Assembly (NCBI GenBank): GCA_016235585.1
Contig: JACRJY010000100.1
Location: 1 to 64,000, forward strand
Source: Verrucomicrobiota bacterium
GTDB taxonomy: Bacteria > Verrucomicrobiota > Verrucomicrobiia > Limisphaerales > JACRJY01
Reading direction: 5' to 3'
Length of the DNA: 64,000 bases
Part shown: positions 52,648 through 61,449 of the stretch, one piece after another
Layout: each line of letters opens with the position of its first letter
Position numbering within the stretch: the first letter of the stretch is position 1
Notes under the pieces: generated by a model
Told to the model about the DNA's origin: nothing
The model's input: only the letters and a program-made list of their open reading frames with translations
Databases searched by the model: none
Translations under genes and position numbers: made by a program

Positions 52648-53592
52648 TCAACTGGTCCGTCCGCCCTTAAATTCAAACAACGAAGTCACGGATGAATTCG
52701 TGTTGATGCGCTTGATGGCTTCACCCAGCAAGCCTGCCACTGACAGGGTGGTTATTTTCACCCCGGCAATTTCAGAGCGCAGGACTGTATCAGTCGTCAC
52801 CACTTCGTCAATGACTGATTTCCGCAATCTTTCAATCCCCAGATCGTTCAAAATCGCATGGGAAACACAGGCCACGATGCGCCGGGCCCCCTTGCGCTTG
52901 AGCAGCTTCGCCGCCGTCGTCAGCGTGCCGGCGGTCTCGGTGAGGTCGTCCACCAGCAGCACGTTCTTGCCGCGGATTTCGCCGATGACCGTCATGGACT
53001 CGATCTCCATCGCGTTCTTGCGGCGCTTGGCGACGATGGCCAGCCCGGCCTCGAGCACCTGCGAGTAGGCGTGCGCCATCTTCAGCCCGCCCACGTCAGG
53101 GCTGACGACAACGAGGTCTTCCATCTGCAACTCGCGAAGATAATCATACATCACCGGCGCGGCGTAGAGGTGATCCACCGGGATGTCGAAGAAGCCCTGA
53201 ATCTGCTGCGCGTGCAGATCCATCGTGAGAATGCGGTTCGCGCCGGCGGCGACGAGCAGGTTGGCGACGAGCTTGGCGGTGATCGGCACGCGCGGCTGGT
53301 CCTTGCGGTCCTGCCGGGCGTAGCCGTAGAAGGGCAGCACCGCCGTGATGCGCTGGGCGCTCGAGCGCCGCAGCGCGTCCATCATGATGAACATCTCCAT
53401 CAGGTGATGGTTCGTCGGCGGGCTGGTGGACTGCACAACGTAGGTGTCCTCGCCGCGGACGTTCTCCTCGATCTTCACAAACGTCTCGCCGTCGGGGAAG
53501 GCGCTGACGGTGCAGCGGCCCAGCTCGGCGCCGATGTATTCGCACATGGCCCGCGCGAGCGGGGCGTTGGAGGTGCCGGTGAAAATTTTCAC
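52648..53592 (-). CDS. prs: Ribose-phosphate pyrophosphokinase
   Basis: The protein has 314 residues, exactly the family length, from the GTG at 53592 (VKIFTGTSN). It makes PRPP from ribose 5-phosphate and ATP for purine, pyrimidine, histidine and tryptophan synthesis. Visible are FPDGETFVKIEENVRG, the flexible-loop region AVLPFYGYARQDRKDQPR, AANRILTMDLHAQQIQGFF and the PRPP-binding NVLLVDDLTETAGTL. An upstream in-frame extension is rejected because it crosses the terminator. A hairpin with a T-run lies 29 bp upstream of the start. Confidence 0.96.
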   Translation of the reverse strand: MKIFTGTSNAPLARAMCEYIGAELGRCTVSAFPDGETFVKIEENVRGEDTYVVQSTSPPTNHHLMEMFIMMDALRRSSAQRITAVLPFYGYARQDRKDQPRVPITAKLVANLLVAAGANRILTMDLHAQQIQGFFDIPVDHLYAAPVMYDYLRELQMEDLVVVSPDVGGLKMAHAYSQVLEAGLAIVAKRRKNAMEIESMTVIGEIRGKNVLLVDDLTETAGTLTTAAKLLKRKGARRIVACVSHAILNDLGIERLRKSVIDEVVTTDTVLRSEIAGVKITTLSVAGLLGEAIKRINTNSSVTSLFEFKGGRTS

Positions 53593-53620
53593 GGTCGGTT
53601 CAAGTTGGATTCCTGCAAAA

Positions 53621-53644
53621 ATAAAAAACCACCGCGGACGGTGG
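53621..53644 (-). terminator. Intrinsic terminator just upstream of prs
   Basis: CCACCG (53644-53639) pairs with CGGTGG (53634-53629) around a 4-nt loop, followed by TTTTTTATTTTT on the minus strand. It may terminate the cyclase transcript, which ends 160 bp earlier, or act as an attenuator in a prs leader. The sequence alone cannot decide. Confidence 0.75.
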
Positions 53645-53805
53645 ACGAAAAATGTGGCGCGACTGTAACAATGGCTTCCAAGGCGGCAAGCGGAAACTGG
53701 GTTCAATCCGAATGCCGAAGTTGAGGCGCGAGGCGCGAAGGGAGCGCGGCCTTCAGGCCGCTTCAACGCCCACCCCGCCGTCGCCGTGCCGCTTCGGATT
53801 CCCCG

Positions 53806-55917
53806 TCACGTCCGGTTCCGCAGGAACATCGTGCCCTCGACCTCCGCCGGGTGCGCGGGGCCGGCCGCCGGCGCGCTCTCGCGCCACGGGACTTCGTAGA
53901 TGTTCACCGCCGCCTTGATGCCCTTGACCATCACCGGCGCCTGCGGCACGCACGTCGCCGCCAGCTCCGGCGCGTGCTTGAGCAGCTCCTGGTAGGTGGA
54001 CTCGCCGATGATGATGCGCCCGCGCCCGGAGACGCCCTCGAGCCGGCTGGCGAGGTTCACCTCGCGGCCAAACACGGTGTAGTTGAGGATGTGCTCGTTC
54101 GAGCCCATCAGGCCGACGATGGCGACGCCGGAGTTGATGCCCGTGCCGAGCGAGAGCAGCGGCAGCAGCGCCTGCGGCGGCTTGCCGTAGAGTGCGCGGC
54201 CCTGGTTTTCGTTTTCGATGCGCTTGTTCTCCTCGGCGCGTTCGAGGTTCAGCCGGTGCATGGCGCGCTGGGCGTCCACTGCGGCGCGCACGCAGGCGGC
54301 GGCGTGGTTGTCGTTCGGCACCGGCGCGCCCCAGAAGGCCATCACGCAGTCGCCGATGTATTTGTCGAGCGTGCCGTTGTGCTTCTTGATCTGGTCGGCA
54401 ATGGTGGCGAGATAGATGTTGACCGTGGCGAGGGTCGCGCTGGCCGAGGCGTCGAAGTGCGCCTCCGCCTCCGCGCCCTCCAGTTTGTTGGTCCGCACAA
54501 ATTCCTCCGCCCGCGACTGCATCGCGTCGGTCATCTCGGTGAACCCGCGCACGTCGGCGAAGAACACCGTGATGTGCCGCCGCCCGCCGCCGAGGTTGAG
54601 CTTCTCCGCGCCGAGCAGCTCGTTCACCACGTCGGGCGAGACGAGCCGCGAGAAGACCGCCTTCACGCGCCGCTTCTCTGACTGCTCGAAGAGGAGCTGG
54701 TAGGTCGCGAGGCTCACGTGGTTGAGCAGCAGCCCGCCGCCCACGGGCAGGATGATCGGCAGCCAGTAGTGGAACTTCACGAACAGCAGCAATGCGACGA
54801 TCACATAGACCGCCCCCGCCACGGCCACGCCCACGGTCGCCCACGGCGGCTGGAGCTTGAGCGAGACGGCGGCGGACGCGGCGGCGAGCAGGAGAATCAA
54901 AACCAACTCCAGCCCGTAGGGGCTGCGCGTGATGAAGTCGTTCATCAGCACGGAATTCGCCACGTTCCAGTGCTTGCTCACCAGATACGTGTCGCGATCC
55001 AGCGGCGACGCGCCGATGTCCGAGATGTTGTTGCCCGCGCCGATGGAGCCGATGACGACAATCTTGCCGCGCCAGTCGGGATCATCCTCGGATTTGGCGC
55101 GCAACATTTCCCGCAGGGCGCCCTTCGTGAGGCGGGGATCGTTCCACGCCAGGCTCCAGTTCACATGGAAATAGCCCTCGTGATCCAGCGGGATGACGCG
55201 CTCGACCCCGCCCGCGCCGCGCAGGGTGATCCGCCCCTTCTCGATGACCGCCTGCGTGAGATCGAGGCCGAGCGAGCGGGCGGCAAGCACGATGCCGAGG
55301 TGCCAGATGCGCCCGATCTTCGGGTCGTCCTTGAAGGCCCGCGTGCGGCGCAGCACGCCGTCGGAATCCGTGTCGCTCGTGGCGTGGCCTACGGCAAAGG
55401 CGTTCGTGCGGAACAGATCCGCCGGCGCGATGGCCGTCCATTTGTCGCCCAAAGTCTCGCCGAAGGCCGCCAGCGTCACGTTGCCCGCCGCCTTGAGCTG
55501 CTGGGAAAAATACTCGTCCGACGACATTTCCACGCCGCCGCGCTTCAGGTTGGTTTCGGGCCGGGGCGTGTCGAGTTCGCTGAACAGGATGTCAAAGCCG
55601 ATGGCCCCCGCGCCCTCGGCGGTGAGTCTCTCCACCGCGCGCCCGTAGAGCCGCCGGGGCAGCGGCCACTTGAAGCCCATCTGCTCGTTGATGATCTGCA
55701 AGTCCTCGTCGTCAATGAACAGCGCGCCGAGGTTGGTGGCGACGGGCGGCTTGGACTCAAAGGCCTGGCGCACGCGCCAGTCGTAGGTCATCCACTCCAG
55801 CCGCTCGAAGGCGTCGGCGTGGGGGCTGAAGCGGGGGAGGGCCTGAAAAATACAGACGACGAGCGTCGTGGCCGCGACGATGAGGACGGGCGCGAGTTTG
55901 AGAGATTTCGCTTTCAC
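53806..55917 (-). CDS. CHASE2-domain adenylate/guanylate cyclase
   Basis: The protein has 703 residues from the GTG at 55917. After an N-terminal hydrophobic segment comes an extracytoplasmic CHASE2 sensor (about 45-320; motif FERLEWMTYDWRVRQ, then LFIDDEDLQ). Three transmembrane helices (about 340-420) follow, then a class III nucleotidyl cyclase domain (about 440-690). The two metal-binding Asp residues are in TVFFADVRGFTEMTD and KYIGDCVMAFWGAP; the second motif has Cys where Ala is usual. An external signal is probably converted into cAMP or cGMP. A GTG at 55926 or TTG at 55935 is possible; the latter lies inside a terminator. The partner could be the cNMP-binding GNAT-like protein at 36773-38365. 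Confidence 0.9.
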   Translation of the reverse strand: MKAKSLKLAPVLIVAATTLVVCIFQALPRFSPHADAFERLEWMTYDWRVRQAFESKPPVATNLGALFIDDEDLQIINEQMGFKWPLPRRLYGRAVERLTAEGAGAIGFDILFSELDTPRPETNLKRGGVEMSSDEYFSQQLKAAGNVTLAAFGETLGDKWTAIAPADLFRTNAFAVGHATSDTDSDGVLRRTRAFKDDPKIGRIWHLGIVLAARSLGLDLTQAVIEKGRITLRGAGGVERVIPLDHEGYFHVNWSLAWNDPRLTKGALREMLRAKSEDDPDWRGKIVVIGSIGAGNNISDIGASPLDRDTYLVSKHWNVANSVLMNDFITRSPYGLELVLILLLAAASAAVSLKLQPPWATVGVAVAGAVYVIVALLLFVKFHYWLPIILPVGGGLLLNHVSLATYQLLFEQSEKRRVKAVFSRLVSPDVVNELLGAEKLNLGGGRRHITVFFADVRGFTEMTDAMQSRAEEFVRTNKLEGAEAEAHFDASASATLATVNIYLATIADQIKKHNGTLDKYIGDCVMAFWGAPVPNDNHAAACVRAAVDAQRAMHRLNLERAEENKRIENENQGRALYGKPPQALLPLLSLGTGINSGVAIVGLMGSNEHILNYTVFGREVNLASRLEGVSGRGRIIIGESTYQELLKHAPELAATCVPQAPVMVKGIKAAVNIYEVPWRESAPAAGPAHPAEVEGTMFLRNRT

Positions 55918-55931
55918 CGCCGCCACCCTAA

Positions 55932-55969
55932 ACAAAAACCCCAGAGCAACTCAAGGCTGCTCTGGGGTT
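55932..55969 (-). terminator. Intrinsic terminator between fecR-like and cyclase genes
   Basis: AACCCCAGAGCA (55969-55958) pairs perfectly with TGCTCTGGGGTT (55948-55937) around a 9-nt loop, followed by TTTTG on the minus strand. It is the strongest terminator in the window and ends FecR-gene transcription. The cyclase start must therefore lie after it. Confidence 0.92.
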
Positions 55970-55995
55970 TTGCAGAAAAATCAGTTCTCAATCAC

Positions 55996-56727
55996 TCAAC
56001 CTTCACGATCCTTCTCGCCTTCAGTTTTATAAGGCGGTTGCGGATCTGGCGGAGGGAGATCCTTCTTAACAGTGATAGTCGTTTCAACATCAGTGGTGCC
56101 ACCGTCACGAGGAGGAGGAGGAGGGGGCAACCCCGGGGGGTTTGCAACAACAGTCGGCGCACCGCCCGGAGTTGTGGGAGGAATTGCGGTCTGCCCGGCA
56201 TTGAGTGTGACCGGAGGACTCTGAACCCCATTGATCACAAAAATCACCACCACGGTGCCGCCGGTGACTGATGTCGTGCCGTCGGAGCCGATGATGAACG
56301 AGGTGCCGCGGATGCCCGCCACGCCCTTGGCCGTCTTGATTTCATACTTGGAGGCGGCGGAAATCTTCTTGGCGTTGCCACTCACCTTGCCCTCTTTGAG
56401 GTCAAGAAAGGTTTCGCCGGTGTCCGCACCCTTGATGTCGAGCTTGTCGAGGGAGAGGGTGGAATTCGCCTTGATGGTCAGTTGGCCGCCATTGACGCCG
56501 AGGTCAATGCTCACCTCGGAACCCGGCCCGGTCACGATGGTGGAGCCTTCTTTCACAATCTGGCCTTTATACGCCGGAGCGCCGTTGACGGTCGCGCCGC
56601 CGGATATCTTGTAAATTTCAGCCGAGCCTTTGAGCGCGCCAGGGTTGGCCGCCGAGGCGGTGGTGACGAGGGCCGTCACCGCAAACAGCGCGGCGGCGGA
56701 CTTGAGGAGAGAACCGAGTGTTTTCAT
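55996..56727 (-). CDS. FecR-domain exported protein
   Basis: The protein has 243 residues with a signal peptide ending VTTASA. The FecR fold is indicated by GQIVKEGSTIVTGPGSEVSIDLGVNGGQLTIKANSTLSLDKL and KYEIKTAKGVAGIRGTSFIIGSDG. It has neither a transmembrane anti-sigma helix nor a neighbouring sigma factor, so it is probably a surface or structural variant, not the iron regulator. The C-terminal 55 residues are Pro-rich (PPGLPPPPPPRDGG). The same-strand neighbours are O-antigen ligase and the cyclase. Confidence 0.88.
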   Translation of the reverse strand: MKTLGSLLKSAAALFAVTALVTTASAANPGALKGSAEIYKISGGATVNGAPAYKGQIVKEGSTIVTGPGSEVSIDLGVNGGQLTIKANSTLSLDKLDIKGADTGETFLDLKEGKVSGNAKKISAASKYEIKTAKGVAGIRGTSFIIGSDGTTSVTGGTVVVIFVINGVQSPPVTLNAGQTAIPPTTPGGAPTVVANPPGLPPPPPPRDGGTTDVETTITVKKDLPPPDPQPPYKTEGEKDREG

Positions 56728-56787
56728 AAAATGTTGTCTGTTTCTGGTTGAGACTGCGGGGTGAATCTAGCCAGCCCGCCGGGAATG

Positions 56788-58671
56788 TCAATTCGTTATT
56801 TTGCTTTCCTTCAACTTGGTGTTCACCGTCTGGAGCTGGCTCCAGGCGAAGTGGTTGTCATAGGGTTTGAGCCGCCATGCGCGCTCCAGATGGCGCTTGG
56901 CCGCCGCGAGGTCGCCGGTCTGCAAATAATGCCAGCCGAGGTGCGACTGGACGAAGTGGCCGTTGGGGTCGAGCCGCTCGCCCTGCTGGAAATAGGGGAG
57001 GGCCATGGCCGGCGACTGGTTGAGGCGGTCCAGGCACATCCCGTAGCGGATGAAGCCAAACGGCTCATTGGGATCCAGCTTTTGAGTCTTCTCAAACCAC
57101 GGCAGGGCGTGGAGCAGTTCGGTCTGCATCTCCTGCTTGTCCGCGCGGCGCTGCCCGCTCAAATCCCAGTGGAATTCACCGAGGTAATAGGTGGTGGCGG
57201 CGTTCATCGGCTCGGCGGCGTGGACGCGTTTGAGCAGTTCCAGGCGCTCGGCGGAACGGGGCCGGGTTTCGCTGGCGAGCTTCAGGAGGGTCTGCTCGCG
57301 GCCCAGGCGCGCGGCCTGCTGCGCGAGATAAGCCCCGCCCGCGATGGCGGCGAGGGTGAAGAGGAGCTTCACGAAGACACCCGGGGAAACGGTGTTCCGC
57401 TCGGACACGTGCCGCCACAGGCCGGCCAGCAGCGCGGCGAGCGTGACGGCGACGAGGGCGTTGGCGGGAACGTGGAGGTTGTGATCCAGGAAGGAGTGGA
57501 CGAGCAGCGCCGCCAGCCCGGTGGACGCGCCGATCCACAGGGCGAAGCGGTTGCTGTTGCGCGGGGCCTCGTCCTCCCGGCCGCGCTGGACGAACTTCGC
57601 CGCGCGCCACACGCCGAAGCCCGCGAGCACGAGCGCCACGGCGACAATCGCGCCGCCCGCCGCGCCGAAGTCGGCGAGGAGTTCGAGATAGTCGTTGTGG
57701 GGGTGGGCCGGGCGCGTCTGCATCGTCTCCGGGCGGTAACGGCGCATCACGAAGCCGTAATGCCCCGGGCCCGCGCCGAGCCAGGGGTGATCCTTCCACA
57801 TCGCCGTGGCGGTGGCCCAGTATTCGAAGCGGGCGTCCGAGGCGATGTCGGCCTTGAGCTTGTTGTCGCGGCGGCTTTGCGTGATCTGCGATCCCGCCAC
57901 CAGCGCGCCCACCACGACGACCAGCATGAGCGCGCCGAGAATCACCGCGAGCGTGCGCCGCCGCAGCGCCACCAGCCAGCCGAGCAGCAGCGCCAGCGAA
58001 ACGCCCGCCGCCGTCCAGCCGCCGCGCGACACCGTGACGGCCACGCCCGCCGCCGCAACGATGACCGCGTAGCCGAGGAAAATTCTCAAGCCCGGCCCGA
58101 TGCGGCCCGCGAGCGCGAAGGCCAGCGCGAGCGGCAGCACCATTTCCAGAAAACCGGCGAGGTGGTTCGGGCTCATGAACGTGCCGGAGCCGCGCCCGGT
58201 GTAGATGTCCATCCGGGTGAATTCCCAGACCGTGTTCGACTTGGCGAAGAACTGCCACACCGCGTAGCCCGCCGTGAAGATGGCCACGAGCGCCAGCGCG
58301 ATGACGATGAGCTGCACGGACTCCGGCCGGGCCGTGTGGTTCACGACGGCGAGGAAGACCACGGCGTAGACCAGCACGCGCAGCAGTTCCAGCCGCGCGA
58401 CGTATTCGATCTGCGCCGACGGATAACGCGCCGCCGCGTAAATCACAAACGCCAGCACCGCCCAGCAGACGGGCGGCCAGAGCAGGCGCGGCTCCGGGCT
58501 GATCCACAGCCGCAGCGTCCACAGCGCGAGGATGCCGGCGGCGAGCCATTGCAGCACGACGAGGTCGGTGGTCCGCAGCGCGCCGACCGAGAGCGGCGCA
58601 TAGACGAGCAGCGCCAGCACGAGGGCGAGCACGCCCCATTCGCACCATTTGTCCAGTTGTTCGCGAATCAT
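56788..58671 (-). CDS. O-antigen ligase family protein with C-terminal TPR region
   Basis: The protein has 627 residues. About eleven transmembrane helices span residues 12-450. The Wzy_C/O-antigen ligase motif is seen in FMSPNHLAGFLEMVLPLALAFALAGRIG and the periplasmic WLGAGPGHYGFVMRRYRPETMQTRPAHPHNDYLELLADFG with its conserved His. Residues about 480-620 are TPR-like (PFGFIRYGMCLDRLNQSPAMALPYFQQGERL). It likely transfers or polymerises a lipid-linked glycan at the periplasmic face of the inner membrane. It ends 60 bp upstream of the fecR-like gene. Confidence 0.9.
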   Translation of the reverse strand: MIREQLDKWCEWGVLALVLALLVYAPLSVGALRTTDLVVLQWLAAGILALWTLRLWISPEPRLLWPPVCWAVLAFVIYAAARYPSAQIEYVARLELLRVLVYAVVFLAVVNHTARPESVQLIVIALALVAIFTAGYAVWQFFAKSNTVWEFTRMDIYTGRGSGTFMSPNHLAGFLEMVLPLALAFALAGRIGPGLRIFLGYAVIVAAAGVAVTVSRGGWTAAGVSLALLLGWLVALRRRTLAVILGALMLVVVVGALVAGSQITQSRRDNKLKADIASDARFEYWATATAMWKDHPWLGAGPGHYGFVMRRYRPETMQTRPAHPHNDYLELLADFGAAGGAIVAVALVLAGFGVWRAAKFVQRGREDEAPRNSNRFALWIGASTGLAALLVHSFLDHNLHVPANALVAVTLAALLAGLWRHVSERNTVSPGVFVKLLFTLAAIAGGAYLAQQAARLGREQTLLKLASETRPRSAERLELLKRVHAAEPMNAATTYYLGEFHWDLSGQRRADKQEMQTELLHALPWFEKTQKLDPNEPFGFIRYGMCLDRLNQSPAMALPYFQQGERLDPNGHFVQSHLGWHYLQTGDLAAAKRHLERAWRLKPYDNHFAWSQLQTVNTKLKESKITN

Positions 58672-58684
58672 TTTCTAAAATCAC

Positions 58685-59212
58685 TCAATCCGGCAGCCGC
58701 TCGACGGCCTCGTCCGGTTTCAGTTCCGCCAGCAATTGCGCCACCGTTTTCGCCTGCCCCGGCAGCACCAGTTCCGGCGCGATTTCCGCCAGCGGCGCGA
58801 GCACGAACCGCCGCCGGTGCGCGCGCGGATGCGGCAGCGCCAGTTCCGGCGTGTCCCGCGTCTCGCCGCCGAACGCAATCAAGTCCAGGTCCAGCGGGCG
58901 GGCTTCGTTCAAGGCCAGCTTGTCTCGGCGGCCAAATTCTTTTTCCAGCGCGCGCAGTTTGGCGAGCAAACTCTCCGGCGTTTCGCCGTCGTGCGGTGCG
59001 AGCGCCGCGACAGCGTTCACAAAGTCCGGCGAGCCGGGCGGACAATCCACCGGCGCGGTGCGCCAGAGCGAGGATTTTTTCAGCGGCGCGGTGGAGAAGC
59101 TTTGCAGCCGCGCCATCGCCTGCCGCAGAATTTCGGCGGAGTTCCCCAGATTGGAACCGAGCGCGACGAAGGCGCGGAGTTCCGCGTTCCGCGTTCCGCG
59201 TTCCGCGTTCAT
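58685..59212 (-). CDS. folK: 2-amino-4-hydroxy-6-hydroxymethyldihydropteridine pyrophosphokinase
   Basis: The protein has 175 residues. The HPPK pattern is AFVALGSNLGNSAEILRQAM, SSLWRTAPVDCPPGSPDFVNAVAAL and the signature NEARPLDLDLIAFGG (metal-binding Asp pair), then LPHPRAHRRRFVLAPLAEIAP. It transfers pyrophosphate from ATP to the pterin in folate synthesis. The ATG at 59212 overlaps the dapB stop (ATGA). The first 11 residues after it are encoded by a heptamer tandem repeat, and no other in-frame start precedes AFVALGSN. Confidence 0.93.
   Translation of the reverse strand: MNAERGTRNAELRAFVALGSNLGNSAEILRQAMARLQSFSTAPLKKSSLWRTAPVDCPPGSPDFVNAVAALAPHDGETPESLLAKLRALEKEFGRRDKLALNEARPLDLDLIAFGGETRDTPELALPHPRAHRRRFVLAPLAEIAPELVLPGQAKTVAQLLAELKPDEAVERLPD
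59180..59210. repeat. Heptamer array TTCCGCG x4.4 at the folK start
   Basis: Four exact TTCCGCG copies (59180-59207) plus TTC form the array. On the minus strand it reads as the codons for residues about 2-11 of FolK (NAERGTRNAE). Neither strand has a stop in any frame of this repeat. Confidence 0.93.
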
Positions 59213-59943
59213 TTCAGCCCCAGCACATCCTGCATGTCGTAAAGGCCGGGCTTCTGCTTCACGACCCACTGCGCGGCGCGCAGCGCGCCGTTGGCGAAAG
59301 TCTCGCGGCTTGACGCCTTGTGCGTGAGTTCAACCCGCTCGCCGTTCGCGGCGAAGATGACCGTGTGGTCGCCAACGACATCGCCGCCGCGGAGGGCGTG
59401 GACGCCAATCTCGGAATCGGTGCGCTCGCCGACGATGCCTTCGCGCCCGTGGCGCAGCGCGTCCTTGAGTTGGACTTTGCGCACATCGCCGAGGATTTCC
59501 AGCAGCGTCGTGGCGGTGCCGCTGGGCGCGTCCTTCTTGAGGCGATGATGCATCTCGACGACTTCGAGGTCGAAGCCGGGGCCGAGGATTTCCGCCGCCT
59601 TGCGCGTGAGCCAGAAAAGCGTGTTCACGCCCGTCGAGTAGTTCGACGCCCAGACGATGGGGATTTGAGATTTGAGATTTGAGATTTGAGATTTTTCCGC
59701 CTCGCTGTGGCCGGTGGTGCCGATGACCAGCGCCTTCTTGTGCTGGGCGCAGAGCTGCGCGACGGACGGCGTGACGTTGTGAAAGCTGAAGTCAATCACC
59801 ACGTCACCCTGCGAAATGACGCGGACGAGGTCGTCGCCCTGGTCAATCTGGCCGGCGACCTGAAGTTCAGGAATGCGCGCGGCGCAGGCGAGGAGCATCT
59901 GGCCCATGCGGCCCTTGCTGCCGGTAATGATGAGTTTCGTCAC
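59209..59943 (-). CDS. dapB: 4-hydroxy-tetrahydrodipicolinate reductase
   Basis: The protein has 244 residues from the GTG at 59943; a GTG at 59961 would add six. The NAD(P) motif is LIITGSKGRMGQMLL, and the catalytic signature is VEMHHRLKKDAPSGTA. It makes tetrahydrodipicolinate for lysine and peptidoglycan cross-links. A heptamer array (59662-59694) lies in frame at residues 84-94, encoding KSQISNLKSQI between SEAE and PIVWASNYS, in a surface stretch before the conserved loop. It overlaps folK by 4 bp. dapA lies 1.6 kb upstream. Confidence 0.95.
   Translation of the reverse strand: MTKLIITGSKGRMGQMLLACAARIPELQVAGQIDQGDDLVRVISQGDVVIDFSFHNVTPSVAQLCAQHKKALVIGTTGHSEAEKSQISNLKSQIPIVWASNYSTGVNTLFWLTRKAAEILGPGFDLEVVEMHHRLKKDAPSGTATTLLEILGDVRKVQLKDALRHGREGIVGERTDSEIGVHALRGGDVVGDHTVIFAANGERVELTHKASSRETFANGALRAAQWVVKQKPGLYDMQDVLGLK
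59662..59694. repeat. In-frame heptamer array GATTTGA x4.7 inside dapB
   Basis: Four exact GATTTGA copies (59662-59689) plus GATTT. On the coding (minus) strand the unit is stop-free in every frame. On the plus strand TGA codons appear, so insertion in this orientation alone keeps the gene open. Confidence 0.95.
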
Positions 59944-59995
59944 GGCGGGAGAATCCCCCACCCGCCGCCGTTAGTCAAAGCCGGACAGCGCCCGG

Positions 59996-60663
59996 TTACG
60001 GATGAATGAAACCTTTGGTTATGGACGAAAGGGTCACGCTGGAAAGCGCCGGTGGCGCATTGGTTTTGAAGACATCAGGTGTTTCGATGGGGCGGAGCGT
60101 GTAGGCAAACGCGCCAAGCAACTTGCCCTGCTCGCACTGGTGACACTTGGCGCAATCGGCACCAGCGCGGAGTGCGCCGAGGGCTAACACTTCGTGCCCG
60201 GCAAGGCCGCTTCCACCCACAACGTAATTCACGCGGTTTGTGATGATCGCAAGGTCACGGCCAGTCCGCAGCACGGCGATAAGATTTGTTTCCCTGCGGT
60301 TAGCGGACGGTGGCGGGCTAGCACTTTGAATTGACTGTTAGTAAAAAATGCCTTGTTTGGGACGGCTCCATATCCAACTGGCTCATTCTCCAGTCCGATT
60401 AGTTGAGGTGTCGGCACAACGAATGCCACCTCTGGCAAAGCCAGTTGCACCTCCTTTGGAAGATAGATGCGCCTTCCAATTCCGAAGTCCGGCGCTTGAT
60501 TAAAGCGCTTCTGATACTCCGTATGGACAGCCTCCATCGAATCAAATCGCTCCACAAGCCGGTTGATGTTTGTGATTGAGAATTGCCCTTTTTTGGAAGG
60601 GTTGTCCGCTGCCGACGCGGAGAGCGCCAGTGCGACCACCGAGAGAACAAGCAATTTTTTCAT
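59996..60663 (-). pseudogene. Frameshifted exported protein with C-terminal CxxCH motif
   Basis: The first half (from the ATG at 60663) has a signal peptide (MKKLLVLSVVALALSASAA) and a region ending FKVLARHRPLTAGKQ, after which the frame leads into a meaningless tail. From about 60310 another frame continues NLIAVLRTGRDLAIITNRVNYVVGG and then CAKCHQCEQGKLLGAFAYTL, with a haem-type CxxCH. A one- or two-base shift near 60300-60330 joins the halves, giving about 220 residues. Base composition is lower in GC than the neighbours. It is either a decayed gene or a sequence error. The family is unknown to me. Confidence 0.75.
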
Positions 60664-60796
60664 ACAGGGCGCGAGTTGCTGATGGTTTTAATGTGCCGGT
60701 TCAAGTCGGCCATTTCACCGTGAAACCGCCGACTTCGTCCGTCTCGTCATTTAGACGGACGTTTGGTTAAAACCCTCCCGAAAAGAAAAGTTGCGC

Positions 60797-61444
60797 TCAA
60801 CCCAGGCACGCCCGCACGGCGGCGGCGTGGGTAGCGGCCAGTTCGTCGGGCCGGGTGAGGCAGATGTCCAGGTCGCGCAGCCGCCCGTCGCGCAGCCCGT
60901 AAATCCAGCCGTGGACGGCCGGTTCCTGCCCGCGCAGCCAGGCGTCCTGCAACACGGTGGTCTGGCAGACGTTGACGACCTGCTCGATGACGTTGAGTTC
61001 GCAGAGGCGATCGGCGAGCTGGGCCTCGTCCGTGACGCGGCCCAGCTCGAAGGCGTGCTTGTGCCGCACGTCCTGCACGTGGCGCAGCCAGTTGTCAATG
61101 AGGCCGAGCCGCTGGTTGCGCAGCGCCGCGAGCACGCCGCCGCAGCCGTAATGCCCGCACACGACGATGTGCCGCACGCGCAGCACGTCCACGGCGTATT
61201 GAATCACCGAGAGGCAGTTCAGGTCGGCGTGGACGACGACGTTGGCGACGTTGCGGTGGACGAACACCTCGCCCGGCAGGAGGCCGACGACCTGGTTCGC
61301 CGGCACGCGGCTGTCCGAGCAGCCAATCCAGAGATACTCCGGGTTCTGCTGGTGGGAGAGCTTCTCAAAAAAATCCGGCTGCTGCGCGCGGATCGACTCG
61401 GCCCACGCGCGGTTGTTGTCGAAGAGGTTTTTTAGGAGGCGCAT
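60797..61444 (-). CDS. can: Beta-class carbonic anhydrase
   Basis: The protein has 215 residues. The zinc site and catalytic dyad are at Cys42, Asp44 and Arg46 (WIGCSDSRVP), His98 and Cys101 (VVCGHYGCGGV), the same numbering as E. coli Can. It interconverts CO2 and bicarbonate, supplying carboxylases such as the AccD complex. The gene follows dapA by about 100 bp, a gap occupied by a heptamer inverted repeat. The start ATG (61444) has no visible alternative. Confidence 0.95.
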   Translation of the reverse strand: MRLLKNLFDNNRAWAESIRAQQPDFFEKLSHQQNPEYLWIGCSDSRVPANQVVGLLPGEVFVHRNVANVVVHADLNCLSVIQYAVDVLRVRHIVVCGHYGCGGVLAALRNQRLGLIDNWLRHVQDVRHKHAFELGRVTDEAQLADRLCELNVIEQVVNVCQTTVLQDAWLRGQEPAVHGWIYGLRDGRLRDLDICLTRPDELAATHAAAVRACLG

Positions 61445-61449
61445 GGGAA

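Noticed and set aside
52609-52670. GC-rich hairpin spanning the prs stop (GGGCGG with CCGCCC)
   Set aside because: It has no T-run and overlaps coding sequence. I could not call it a terminator or a bL25 leader.
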